Below are positions 55,028 to 63,819 of a stretch of DNA of 64,000 bases, one piece after another. The stretch lies in NCBI RefSeq assembly GCF_009301415.1, contig NZ_CP045074.1, positions 62,001 through 126,000 of the forward strand, given 5' to 3'. Origin of the DNA: Paracoccus kondratievae (GTDB lineage Bacteria; Pseudomonadota; Alphaproteobacteria; Rhodobacterales; Rhodobacteraceae). How positions within the stretch are numbered: position 1 is the stretch's first letter; each line of letters begins with the position of its first letter. The notes below the pieces were generated by a model. That model did no database searches, had not been told where the DNA came from, and saw nothing but the letters and a program-made list of their open reading frames with translations. The position numbers and the translations under genes were made by a program.

Positions 55028-56287
55028 CTATCGGACCAGGATGGCCCGGAAATCGTTGACATTGGTGCCGGTCGGGCCAGGAGCGAACAGGTCGCCCAAG
55101 GCGGCGAAAGCGGACCATGTATCGTTCCCAGCCAGCATCGCTGCCGGATCGCAACCCAAGGCCCGAAGCCGCGCCGCACTGTCCCCATCAGCAAAAGCGC
55201 CTGCGTTATCCTCGGACCCGTCGATGCCGTCGGTATCGGCGGCCAGCGCGGCGATGGGCAACCCTTCAATAGCCAAACCGAAAGCCAGCAGGAATTCGCT
55301 GTTGCGCCCGCCCTTGCCATTTCCGCGCAGCGTCACGGTCGTTTCGCCGCCTGACAGGATCGCCACCGGGGGCGTGAAAGGCCGGTCTTGGGTCGCGACC
55401 TCGCGGGCGATGGCAGCATGGACGCGGGCCACGTCGCGTGCCTCCCCTTCGATCGCGTCCGACAGAATCACTGCCGGAATGCCCGCCGCCCCGGCCCGCG
55501 CGGCGGCGGCTTCCAGCGACAGGCGCGCCGAAGCCACCACGCGAACCTCATGTCCGGCAAAACGAGGATCGGCGGGATCCGGCGGCAGGCCGTCCTCGCC
55601 CGCGAACCATTCAGCCAGACGCGGTGGCAACTCGATCCGCCATGTTTCAAGCAGACGCCGCGCGTCCCGGCGGGTGACCGCATCCGGCACCGTCGGACCC
55701 GAGGCCACCTGCGCCGGATCGTCGCCCGGCACGTCCGAAACGACCAGCGACACCACCCGCGCCGGATGCGCCGCCAGCGCCAGCCTGCCGCCCTTGATAC
55801 GGGAGACCTGCTTGCGGATCGCATTCATCACCGAGATCGGCGCACCACTGGCCAGCAGGGTGCGATTCAGCTCGATTTCGTCCTCCAGCGTCAGCCCCTC
55901 GGGCGGCGCTGGCAGCAGCGCCGAGCCACCACCGCAAACCAGCGCCACGACCAGATCATCCTTGCTCAGCCCCCGCACAGCCTCAAACAAGGCCCCAGTC
56001 GCGGCAAGACCGGCCTGATCGGGAACGGGATGCGCGGCCTCGATCACGCGGATATTGCGGGTATCGCAGCCATAGCCGTAACGCGTGACCACCACGCCCT
56101 CCACCGGAGCGTCCCATCGGCGCTCGAACGCCGCCGCCAGTTGCGCCGCACCCTTGCCGGCACCGACTACGACCGTGCGACCCCTAGGACGATCCGGCAG
56201 ATGCGCGGCCAGCGCGGTTTCGGGATCGGCAGCAGCCACCGCCGCGTCAAAAAGCCCGGTAAGAAACTCGCGATCCTCGGCTTTCAT
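55028..56287 (-). CDS. Glycerate 2-kinase / hydroxypyruvate reductase-like (MOFRL family)
   Basis: This 419-residue protein belongs to the GckA/TtuD family, in which biochemically known members are glycerate 2-kinases although many are annotated as hydroxypyruvate reductases. The N-terminal [15 protein letters not shown] and [13 protein letters not shown] and the C-terminal MOFRL domain with [33 protein letters not shown] are clear, as is [15 protein letters not shown]. It would feed glycerate into lower glycolysis. Its ATG overlaps the stop of the enoyl-CoA hydratase gene (ATGA). It is last in the operon and convergent with the AKR. Confidence 0.88.
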   Translation of the reverse strand: MKAEDREFLTGLFDAAVAAADPETALAAHLPDRPRGRTVVVGAGKGAAQLAAAFERRWDAPVEGVVVTRYGYGCDTRNIRVIEAAHPVPDQAGLAATGALFEAVRGLSKDDLVVALVCGGGSALLPAPPEGLTLEDEIELNRTLLASGAPISVMNAIRKQVSRIKGGRLALAAHPARVVSLVVSDVPGDDPAQVASGPTVPDAVTRRDARRLLETWRIELPPRLAEWFAGEDGLPPDPADPRFAGHEVRVVASARLSLEAAAARAGAAGIPAVILSDAIEGEARDVARVHAAIAREVATQDRPFTPPVAILSGGETTVTLRGNGKGGRNSEFLLAFGLAIEGLPIAALAADTDGIDGSEDNAGAFADGDSAARLRALGCDPAAMLAGNDTWSAFAALGDLFAPGPTGTNVNDFRAILVR

Positions 56288-57084
56288 TCCAGCTTCTCCC
56301 CTCGACCCGTCGCTTCGAACCTTGCAGAGCGCTTTTCGCGGAACGCCGCTAGCCCTTCCCGCAAGTCACCGGATGCGGCGGCGACGCTGCCGGCCAGTGC
56401 CTCAAGCACCCGCTCGCGTTCCTCGCCTTCGGCGGCGTTGAGCAGCATCTTGGTGATTTCTGTTGCACGCGGAGCGCGGGCGATCACCCGCGCGGCCAGC
56501 ACCCCGGCGGCAGCCATGCCAGTGCCCGTCGGGACGACCTGATCGACCAGCCCGAGACGCTGCGCTTCCTCGGCACCGAAAACCTCACCGAACAGCGCCA
56601 TCCGGCGGACCGTGCCAGCACCGAAGCGTCGCACCGCGCGTTGCGTTCCCGACCAGCCGGGAATGACCCCAAGCGAGGTTTCGGGCAAACCGATCCGCAC
56701 ATGTGCCTCGGCCAGGCGGTAGTCCGCGCAAGCCGCCAGCTCCAGCCCACCGCCCAGGCAATGCCCGTTCAGCACGGCGATCACCGGCTGTATCAAACGT
56801 GCCAGCGCATCGAAGGCAGCATGGCCGTCGCGCAACCAGCGGCGGCTGAAATCCTCGGGCGACAGTTGCGACCAGGCGGCAATATCGCCGCCTGCGCAGA
56901 ATGAGCGGCCACCCTCGCCAGTCAGGATCACCACCCGCGCGTCGGATCGCTCGATCCGGCGGCAGAGCGGCAGCAATCCGTCCACCATTTCGGCGTCCAG
57001 GGCATTCAGCTTGTCCGGGCGGCGAATGGTCAGCCGTGCGATATCCGCCTCGATACGCAGATCGAGGCGCTGATCTTCGCTCAC
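56284..57084 (-). CDS. Enoyl-CoA hydratase/isomerase family protein
   Basis: This 266-residue crotonase-fold protein hydrates an enoyl-CoA or does a related reaction. The oxyanion-hole segments are [11 protein letters not shown] and [19 protein letters not shown]. Both acid/base glutamates of true hydratases are present, one in GGGLELA and one in [20 protein letters not shown]. The start is GTG 57084, overlapping the CoA-transferase stop (GTGA); upstream in-frame starts just read through that gene. Context suggests it follows the acyl-CoA dehydrogenase step. Confidence 0.9.
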   Translation of the reverse strand: MSEDQRLDLRIEADIARLTIRRPDKLNALDAEMVDGLLPLCRRIERSDARVVILTGEGGRSFCAGGDIAAWSQLSPEDFSRRWLRDGHAAFDALARLIQPVIAVLNGHCLGGGLELAACADYRLAEAHVRIGLPETSLGVIPGWSGTQRAVRRFGAGTVRRMALFGEVFGAEEAQRLGLVDQVVPTGTGMAAAGVLAARVIARAPRATEITKMLLNAAEGEERERVLEALAGSVAAASGDLREGLAAFREKRSARFEATGRGEKLE

Positions 57085-58652
57085 AGCGCCAGCCCCATCG
57101 GCGTGTCGCGAAACAGCGCCGCATCCATTTCCTTCAGATTCTCTGCCACGCGGAGGGACGTTGCGGCCTGATCCAGCACATCCCGCCGCAAGTCGACGCC
57201 AGGCGCGATCTCGGTGACCGTCAGTCCCTCGGGCAACAGACGCAACACGCAACGCTCGGTGACATAGGTGATCTCCTGCCCCTGCGCCACCGCGCGCCGG
57301 CCCGAAAAGCTTACCTGATCAACCTTTGGCACGATCTTGGCAACCTTGCCCTCACGGTCAATCACCAGCCGGCCATTTTCAATTCGCATCTTTGCTCCGG
57401 CGTTGAAGTTCCCGGAAAAAACGATCCGCTTCGCCCTCGCGGTAATGTCGACGAAACCGCCCGCCCCCGCTGTCCGATGCGGCGTCGCGGCAAGCCGGCT
57501 GACATTGACCGAGCCCTCGGCGTCGATTTCCAGGAAGGACAGCAGGGAACAGTCAAAACCGCCCGCCTGGAAATAGCAGAACTGATGCGGCGAAGCGACG
57601 AACGCCTCTGCATTACTGGCGCAGCCGAACTTGAAATCCAGCAGCGGCACGCCCCCGACCGCGCCTTGCTCGATGACCCATGTCACCGCGCCATGCAGGC
57701 CCTCCTCGATCAGGATGCGCGGCACATTGGCCGAGATGCCAAAGCCGATATTCACCGCCCATCCCGATCGCAGTTCTTGTGCGACGCGCCTGGCGATGAC
57801 CTTGCCGGGATTGAAATCCGCCGCGCGGAAACTGGCGAGCGGCCGGAAGACCTCGCCCGAGATAGCCGGATCGTGCGGTGTCGCGGTGGTCTGCAACTGA
57901 TCGGGTGCTTCGACGATTACATCGACCAGAATGCCCGGCACCTTCACATCATGCGGCTTCAACGTGCCCTGCGCGGCAATACGTCTAACCTGCGCAATGA
58001 CGATGCCGCCGCAGTTGTGCGCGGCCAGCGCCATTTCCATCGCGCCAAGGGTCGCGCCCTCGTCCTCGAAGGTCAGGTTGCCATTCTCGTCTGCCGTGGT
58101 TGCGCGGATCAGCGCTACATCGGGGCGCAGGGCCGGGAAATACAACCAGTCCTCGCCCTCGAAGGCCACGCGCTTGACGATGGGTGTGGCGCGTGCGGTG
58201 GCGTTCATCGCGCAGCCTTCCAGCGCGGGATCGGCAAAGGTTTCCATGCCGACCTTAGTCAACACGCCGGGCCGCTGCGCCGCCCCCTCACGCAGCATGT
58301 CGAAGACAATGCCCGAGGGCACGTTATAGGCCGCAACCTCCTCAGCCAGGATGCGCTGCCAGATCTTCGGCGGCTCGGCATTAGACGGCCCCGAGGGATA
58401 GGAACCGCCAATGATCTTTGTGATCATGCCGGGATGGGCGATATGGTCCACGCCCGGGGTGCCGAACATGTCGCCGGCAGCGATCGGATGGATGGTCGTC
58501 AGGCCGCGCGGAGCGCCTTCTTGCACAAAGCGCTCGCCCAGGGCCGCCAGGACATGATCGGGGCACAGCAATCCCGAAGACGAATTCACCGCAATCACCG
58601 CGCCATCGCGAACCAGTTCTGCCGCCTGACTGGCGGTCCGAATCTTGGACAT
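57081..58652 (-). CDS. Acyl-CoA:acetate/3-keto-acid CoA-transferase, fused alpha-beta
   Basis: This 523-residue protein joins both halves of a class I CoA-transferase, like E. coli YdiF. The glycine-rich FDMLREGAAQRPGVLTKVGMETF and GIVIAQVRRIAAQGTLKPH in the first half, and FGISANVPRILIEEGLHGAVTWVIEQGAVGGVPL then FGCASNAEAFVASPHQF in the second, are characteristic; the glutamate in SNAEA is the likely CoA-carrying residue. It would activate a carboxylic acid using another acyl-CoA. The start follows AAGGAGGAG. The TAAC-N6-GTTA site at 58683 lies 30 bp upstream. Confidence 0.9.
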   Translation of the reverse strand: MSKIRTASQAAELVRDGAVIAVNSSSGLLCPDHVLAALGERFVQEGAPRGLTTIHPIAAGDMFGTPGVDHIAHPGMITKIIGGSYPSGPSNAEPPKIWQRILAEEVAAYNVPSGIVFDMLREGAAQRPGVLTKVGMETFADPALEGCAMNATARATPIVKRVAFEGEDWLYFPALRPDVALIRATTADENGNLTFEDEGATLGAMEMALAAHNCGGIVIAQVRRIAAQGTLKPHDVKVPGILVDVIVEAPDQLQTTATPHDPAISGEVFRPLASFRAADFNPGKVIARRVAQELRSGWAVNIGFGISANVPRILIEEGLHGAVTWVIEQGAVGGVPLLDFKFGCASNAEAFVASPHQFCYFQAGGFDCSLLSFLEIDAEGSVNVSRLAATPHRTAGAGGFVDITARAKRIVFSGNFNAGAKMRIENGRLVIDREGKVAKIVPKVDQVSFSGRRAVAQGQEITYVTERCVLRLLPEGLTVTEIAPGVDLRRDVLDQAATSLRVAENLKEMDAALFRDTPMGLAL

Positions 58653-58682
58653 TGCGCTCCTCCTTCGCAATTGCATCTTAAG

Positions 58683-58696
58683 TAACTAACTGGTTA
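58683..58696. promoter_or_regulatory. Operator-like inverted repeat TAAC-N6-GTTA, site 3
   Basis: TAACTAACTGGTTA lies 30 bp before the CoA-transferase start and 82 bp before the divergent aldo/keto reductase at 58779. It matches sites 1 and 2 in half-sites, spacing and several central bases (consensus about TAACyAAyTGGTTA). It ties the second operon to the same presumed regulator. Confidence 0.62.
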
Positions 58697-58778
58697 TCTA
58701 TATATCTGTAATCTGCCCGGCCCGGCAAGAGGAAAACCGGGATCGGCGCGATGCAAGAACATGTGAGGGAGGACCAGG

Positions 58779-59597
58779 ATGAACATTCTGCTGCAACCCG
58801 GATTCCTGCAGGGATTCGGCACATTCCCCTTGAAAGGAGGCGCCCTGCGGGACGCGATCCATATGGCGGTCAAGGCGGGTTACCGAACCTTTGACACGGC
58901 TCAGGGTTATGAGAATGAAGCGGATACCGGCGCCGCCCTGGCCGAAACCGGCGTCGCGCGCGACCGTCTTTGCATCATCACCAAGGTCAGGCCCGAGAAT
59001 TACAGCGAATCGCGCTTCTTGCCCTCGGTCGAGGGCAGCCTGCGTGCCTTGCGGATCGACCGGATTGATGTGTTGCTTCTGCACTGGCCGCCGGCCGGAG
59101 GCGACATTACGCCATCGCTGAGGCTGTTGCAAAAGGCATATGAGGCCGGATTGGCCAGCCATATCGGCGTGTCGAACTATACCGCCGCGATGATGCGCCA
59201 GGCCCGTGCCCTCGTCGATGTGCCGCTGGTCACCAACCAGGTCGAGTTTCATCCACTGCTGGATCAGTCGCGCCTGTTGGAAGCGGCCAGAGACACCAAG
59301 ATACCACTCTCGTCATACTGCTCTCTCGCGCGCGGCGAGGTTTTCAAATACCCGCTGTTCGGGGAAATCGGCAAGACGCATGGAAAATCTGCGGCTCAGG
59401 TCGTCTTGCGCTGGATTCTGCAAAAGGGTCTCAGCATGAACACCATGTCCACCAACCCGGAAAATATCCGTGCCAATCTGGAGATTATGGATTTCACGCT
59501 TACGACGGGTGAGATGTCCCGGATCGACGATTTGAATCGCACGAATTACCGCATCGTAGACCGCGACCGGGTGCCCTTCGCGCCTATATGGGATTAA
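58779..59597 (+). CDS. Aldo/keto reductase, 2,5-diketo-gluconate reductase type
   Basis: This 272-residue AKR has the tetrad Asp and Tyr in YRTFDTAQGYENEADTG, Lys in CIITKVRPE and His in VLLLHWPPAGG, and the cofactor-binding region KSAAQVVLRWILQKGLSMNTMSTNPENIRANLEIMDF. It would reduce or oxidise a sugar carbonyl with NADP(H). A ribosome site (GGGAGGA) precedes ATG 58779. It is divergent from the CoA-transferase operon and shares operator site 3. It is convergent with the GMC oxidoreductase gene. Confidence 0.88.
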   Translation: MNILLQPGFLQGFGTFPLKGGALRDAIHMAVKAGYRTFDTAQGYENEADTGAALAETGVARDRLCIITKVRPENYSESRFLPSVEGSLRALRIDRIDVLLLHWPPAGGDITPSLRLLQKAYEAGLASHIGVSNYTAAMMRQARALVDVPLVTNQVEFHPLLDQSRLLEAARDTKIPLSSYCSLARGEVFKYPLFGEIGKTHGKSAAQVVLRWILQKGLSMNTMSTNPENIRANLEIMDFTLTTGEMSRIDDLNRTNYRIVDRDRVPFAPIWD

Positions 59598-59635
59598 CGC
59601 GCCAGGGCGCGGTGAAGGCCGCGCCCCGCAAAATC

Positions 59636-61237
59636 TCAGTGATTGCCCCGGATCATGTCGGATGCCTTTTCAGCGATCATGATCGTCGGCGCATTGGTGT
59701 TCGACCCGATCAGCGAGGGCATGACCGAACTGTCGCAGATCCGCAACCCGTCCAGCCCGTGAACGCGCAACTGCGGATCGACCACCGACATCTCGTCCCG
59801 GCCCATCTTGCAGGTGCAGGTGGGATGATACGAGGTGCGGCCGTATTGGCGCGCATAGGCCTCGTAATCCGCCTGCGTGCGCACATTCGCATCGGGAAAG
59901 CGCAGTTCGCGGATATACTTTCGCAGCGAATGCTGACTGAAGATCTCGCGGCTGATCTTTACCCCCTCGGTCGAGATGCGCAGGTCGTCCGGGTGGCCAA
60001 GAAAATTCGGATCGACCACCGGATTGTCGCGCGGATCGGAGGACCGCAGCGTCACCGTGCCCCGCGATTTCGGGCGCAGGGTGTAGCTGTTCAGCGTGAT
60101 CCCCGAAGATCCTTTCGGCACCGAGGGCACGCCCGCCTCGGCCCCCGCCCCGGCAAGGAAATGGAATTGCAGATCGGGACAGGGCGCCCCACGGTCAGCA
60201 TACCAGAAGGCCCCGCCCTCGACCACGTTCGAGGTCACCGGCCCCGAGTTGAACAGCAGGTATTGCAGACCGGCCCAGACCATCCAATGCGGCTTGCCAT
60301 AGCGGTCGAGGCTTTCATGGCCTTTCAGCTCGGCTACGATGTCGATGCCGAAATGGTCCTGGAGGTTCTGCCCCACGCCGGGCATATCCTGCACCACCTC
60401 GATGCCGTGGCTGCGCAGGTGATCGGCGGGACCGATCCCCGACAGCATCAGAAGCTTGGGTGAGCCGATGGCGCCCGAGGTCACGATCACCTCACGCTCG
60501 GCACGCGCCACCACCGGCGCGCGCCCCTTGCCGGCGGCATACTCGACGCCGACCACCCGGCTGCCCTCGAACACCAGCCGCAGCACCAGCGCGCCGGTAA
60601 TCAGGGTCAGGTTCGGGCGCGACAGCGCCGGGCGCAAGTAGCCGACGGCGGCCGAGCAACGCCGGTTGCCCCGGGTCGTGGTCTGATAGATTCCCGCGCC
60701 TTCCTGCATCGGCCCGTTGAAATCGGGGTTGTAGGGGATGCCCGCCTCCTGGCAGCTTTGGACGAAGGCGCGGCTCATTGCATTGGGATTGGGCAGGTTC
60801 GACACGCCCAGCGGCCCCTCGGTGCCGTGCCATTCGCCCGACAGGATCGTGTTCCCTTCCGAGCGGTGGAAATAGCGCCGCACCTCGTCCGCGCCCCACC
60901 CCTCTGCCCCCTCATCGACCCAGCGGTCGTAATCGGACGGGTGGCCGCGGGTGAAGATCTCGGCGTTGATCGACGACCCGCCGCCCAGGACTCGGGCCTG
61001 AGCATAGGGGATCTCGCGGTTGTTGGCATGGCGCTGCGGCGCGGTCACCAGCCCCCAGGTCAGCGGCCCGGTGGTCATCTTGGCGAAACCCACCGGCATG
61101 TGGATCAGCGGGTTGCTGTCCTTGCCGCCGGCCTCGATCAGGCAGACCCGCGCCTGACTGTCCTCGGACAGCCGCGCGGCCAGCACGCAACCGGCCGAGC
61201 CGCCGCCGACGATGACGTAATCGTAACCCTGCGCCAT
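59636..61237 (-). CDS. GMC-family FAD alcohol oxidoreductase (choline dehydrogenase-like)
   Basis: This 533-residue flavoenzyme oxidises an alcohol. The FAD-binding VIVGGGSAGCVLAARLSED is at residues about 8-26, followed by the GMC motif QARVLGGGSSINAEIFTRGHPSDYDRW and GAIGSPKLLMLSGIGP. The catalytic histidine region is SYHPTCTCKMG, with the second conserved block DSSVMPSLIGSNTNAPTIMIAEKASD. The start at 61237 follows AAAGGGGG. It lies 10 bp after an ALDH gene, its likely partner, in an operon that begins with a sugar ABC permease. Confidence 0.92.
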   Translation of the reverse strand: MAQGYDYVIVGGGSAGCVLAARLSEDSQARVCLIEAGGKDSNPLIHMPVGFAKMTTGPLTWGLVTAPQRHANNREIPYAQARVLGGGSSINAEIFTRGHPSDYDRWVDEGAEGWGADEVRRYFHRSEGNTILSGEWHGTEGPLGVSNLPNPNAMSRAFVQSCQEAGIPYNPDFNGPMQEGAGIYQTTTRGNRRCSAAVGYLRPALSRPNLTLITGALVLRLVFEGSRVVGVEYAAGKGRAPVVARAEREVIVTSGAIGSPKLLMLSGIGPADHLRSHGIEVVQDMPGVGQNLQDHFGIDIVAELKGHESLDRYGKPHWMVWAGLQYLLFNSGPVTSNVVEGGAFWYADRGAPCPDLQFHFLAGAGAEAGVPSVPKGSSGITLNSYTLRPKSRGTVTLRSSDPRDNPVVDPNFLGHPDDLRISTEGVKISREIFSQHSLRKYIRELRFPDANVRTQADYEAYARQYGRTSYHPTCTCKMGRDEMSVVDPQLRVHGLDGLRICDSSVMPSLIGSNTNAPTIMIAEKASDMIRGNH

Positions 61238-61247
61238 GACGCCCCCT

Positions 61248-62744
61248 TTACCCGATCCAATGCGTACGCTTGCCGATCTCGACATGGACCGACTTGATCT
61301 GGGTATACTCCTCGACGCCGTAGATACCGGCCTCGCGGCCCCAGCCGGATTGCTTGAAGCCTCCCAACGGCATTTCCGGCCCGCCCGCCATGATCGTATT
61401 CACCCAGAACCGGCCCGCGCTGACGCGCCGCGTCACGGTCAGTGCCTTGTCCAGATCCTTGGTCCACAGCGATGCGGCAAGCCCATATACCGTATCATTG
61501 GCGATGGCGATGGCCTCGTTCACGGTCTCGAAACGGAACGAGGACAGGACCGGGCCGAAGATCTCGTCGCGCGCAATGGCCATGTCGCGGCCAACACCGG
61601 AAAACAACGTCGGCGCAATGAAACGGCCCGCGCCGATCTTCAGAACTTCGCCGCCGGTCAAGAGGCGTGCGCCCTCCTGGCGGCCCTTCTCGATATAGTT
61701 CAGAATGGTGTCGTTCTGCGCGGGCGTCGTGATGGCGCCGACCTGCGTCGCCTCGTCCAGCGGATCGCCGATGCGGATGCGCCGCATCTTTTCCACCAGC
61801 AACCGTTCAAATTCGTCGGCCACCGAGGCCTCGATGATCAACCGGCTGGAGGACACGCAGCATTGTCCGGTGTTGAAACTGATGCCAAAGGCCGCCGCGT
61901 CGGCGGCATCCTCAAGATCACTGTCGGCAAAGACGATGATCGGGTTCTTGCCGCCCAGTTCCAGCCCCAGCTTCTTGAAATTGCTGTCGGCGGCGGCGTG
62001 GACACAGGACCGCCCGACGCCGGTCGAGCCGGTGAAGGACAGCATGTCGATGTCCGGGTGTTCGGCCATCGCCTGGCCAATGGTGCGGCCCGAGCCGGTG
62101 ACGACGTTGTAGACCCCCTTGGGCAGCCCCGCCTCGGTCAGGATTTCCGCTAAGATCAGCGTGGTGGCGCTGGTCACCTCGGACGGCTTTACCACCATCG
62201 TGCAGCCCGAGGCTAAGATGAAGGGTACCCGCTCGCACAGGATCAGAAAGGGGAAGTTCCACGGCGTAATCAGCCCGACGACCCCGATGGGATCACGCAG
62301 GACCATGCCGAACAACCCGTCGCCCAGCGAATTGAAGCTGTCGCCATGCAGCAGCCGGGCGGCACCCGCAGCCGTCTCGAAACAGGCGATGCAGCCTTCG
62401 ATCTCGGCGCGGGCCTGGGCAATGGGCTTGCCGTTTTCCAGCACCTCCCAATAGGCGACCTCGTCACGGCGGCGGCGCAGGATCTCGGCGGCGCGCAGCA
62501 GCACACCCGCGCGCTCACCGCCCGAAATGCCAGCCCAGCTGCGCTTCTCGAAGGCGCGGCGTGCGGCGGCGACTGCATCGTTCAGGTCTTCCGTGATACA
62601 GCGCGCCACCCGCGTCACCGGCACGTCATGCGCGGGCGAGCGTTGTTCGGCCAGATCGCGGCCATGCCGCCATTCGCCGTCGATGAAAAAGCCGAACTCG
62701 CGCGGCGACTCCGGCGGGGAAAGGGTGCGGGCGGTCTGGTCCAT
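61248..62744 (-). CDS. NAD(P)-dependent aldehyde dehydrogenase
   Basis: This 498-residue ALDH (betaine-aldehyde/phenylacetaldehyde type) oxidises an aldehyde to the acid. It has ITPWNFPFLILCERVPFILASGCTMVVKPSE, the NAD motif FTGSTGVGR, the base glutamate in LELGGKNPIIVF and the catalytic cysteine in FNTGQCCVSSSR. It ends with GGFKQSGWGREAGIYGVEEYTQIKSV. It sits between ADH and GMC genes, giving two possible routes from alcohol to acid. The acid could be the substrate of the CoA-transferase at 57081; this is inference. Confidence 0.94.
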   Translation of the reverse strand: MDQTARTLSPPESPREFGFFIDGEWRHGRDLAEQRSPAHDVPVTRVARCITEDLNDAVAAARRAFEKRSWAGISGGERAGVLLRAAEILRRRRDEVAYWEVLENGKPIAQARAEIEGCIACFETAAGAARLLHGDSFNSLGDGLFGMVLRDPIGVVGLITPWNFPFLILCERVPFILASGCTMVVKPSEVTSATTLILAEILTEAGLPKGVYNVVTGSGRTIGQAMAEHPDIDMLSFTGSTGVGRSCVHAAADSNFKKLGLELGGKNPIIVFADSDLEDAADAAAFGISFNTGQCCVSSSRLIIEASVADEFERLLVEKMRRIRIGDPLDEATQVGAITTPAQNDTILNYIEKGRQEGARLLTGGEVLKIGAGRFIAPTLFSGVGRDMAIARDEIFGPVLSSFRFETVNEAIAIANDTVYGLAASLWTKDLDKALTVTRRVSAGRFWVNTIMAGGPEMPLGGFKQSGWGREAGIYGVEEYTQIKSVHVEIGKRTHWIG

Positions 62745-62774
62745 CGTGTAGGGCTCCTCGGAAATGCTGCAATG

Positions 62775-63812
62775 TCAGTTCTGCGCAATGACAATCTGGG
62801 TCTTGAGGTCGGCGGACCGCTCGGCCAGGGTCTCGAACGCCTCCTGGATGCGCGCGAGCGGATAAGAGGCCGTGGTGAACGCCTCGGTACGGAACCGGCC
62901 ATGCGCCAGCAACGCCAGCGCGTCATGCATGTCCTGTCCCATCCCCGCGACCGAGCCTTTCAGGCCGTTCTCCTCAAGGATCGTGCGCAGGATCGGCACC
63001 GGAGCGACCTCATCGGGGCCGGTCAGGCCGAAGAAGGCGACATGGCCGCCCTTGCGAATAAGGTCGAAGGCGGTTGCGTAAAGTGCCGGGTGGCCAACGC
63101 TTTCGATCACCAGATCCGCGCCCCGGCCGCATGTCAGCTCAAGCACGGTCGCCTTCAGTTGCGCGTTATCGCTGATCGCGGCATCGGCACCGACATCCAA
63201 AGCCATCGTGCAGCGTTCGGCCGACAGGTCGGCCACGATGATTGGTGCCGCGCCCATGAGCCGCATCATCTGCACATGCAGGTTGCCAACCGGCCCGGCG
63301 CCCAGCACTACGACCGATTGCGCGATCCCGGCCTGTGCCTTGCGCGCCGCGCGGACCACGCAGGCGACCGGCTCGGTCAGGGCGAGTATCTCGGGAGAAA
63401 TGTCATTGGGCGCAGGAATGACCAACCGACCGGGCAGCGCGACAAACTCGGCGAAGGCACCGTCGCGGGTGATGCCAAGCTGCGCCATCTCGGGGCAGTT
63501 CAGCACCTCGTTGCGGCGGCACCAGTAGCAATGTCCGCAACCGATATTGATGTCGGCGACCACCACCTTGCCGGGGGTGAGATGGCGCTGGTTCGCTCCG
63601 GCCTCCTCGACGATGCCGCAAAATTCGTGCCCCGGAATGATCGGCAGGTCGTCGGCCGCATAATGGCCGTGGAACATATGCAGGTCGGTACCGCAGATCC
63701 CGGTCCGGGTCACGCGGATCAGCACCTCGTCGGGGCCGATCTGCGGGCGCGGCACCTCGCGCAATTCGAGCTTGTGCGGAGCGACAAGGACGGCGGCTTG
63801 CATGGTTTTCAT
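62775..63812 (-). CDS. Zinc-dependent medium-chain alcohol/polyol dehydrogenase
   Basis: This 345-residue protein is an MDR of the sorbitol/threonine dehydrogenase group. Catalytic zinc ligands are Cys in GICGTDLHMFHGH and His-Glu in IIPGHEFCG, and the structural zinc set is GCGHCYWCRRNEVLNC. The Rossmann motif is VVLGAGPVGNLHVQMMRLMG. The start at 63812 follows GAGG; ATG 63803 is an alternative three codons in. It is the gene after the ABC permease, so it probably oxidises the imported polyol or sugar. Confidence 0.92.
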   Translation of the reverse strand: MKTMQAAVLVAPHKLELREVPRPQIGPDEVLIRVTRTGICGTDLHMFHGHYAADDLPIIPGHEFCGIVEEAGANQRHLTPGKVVVADINIGCGHCYWCRRNEVLNCPEMAQLGITRDGAFAEFVALPGRLVIPAPNDISPEILALTEPVACVVRAARKAQAGIAQSVVVLGAGPVGNLHVQMMRLMGAAPIIVADLSAERCTMALDVGADAAISDNAQLKATVLELTCGRGADLVIESVGHPALYATAFDLIRKGGHVAFFGLTGPDEVAPVPILRTILEENGLKGSVAGMGQDMHDALALLAHGRFRTEAFTTASYPLARIQEAFETLAERSADLKTQIVIAQN

Positions 63813-63819
63813 GGCAACC

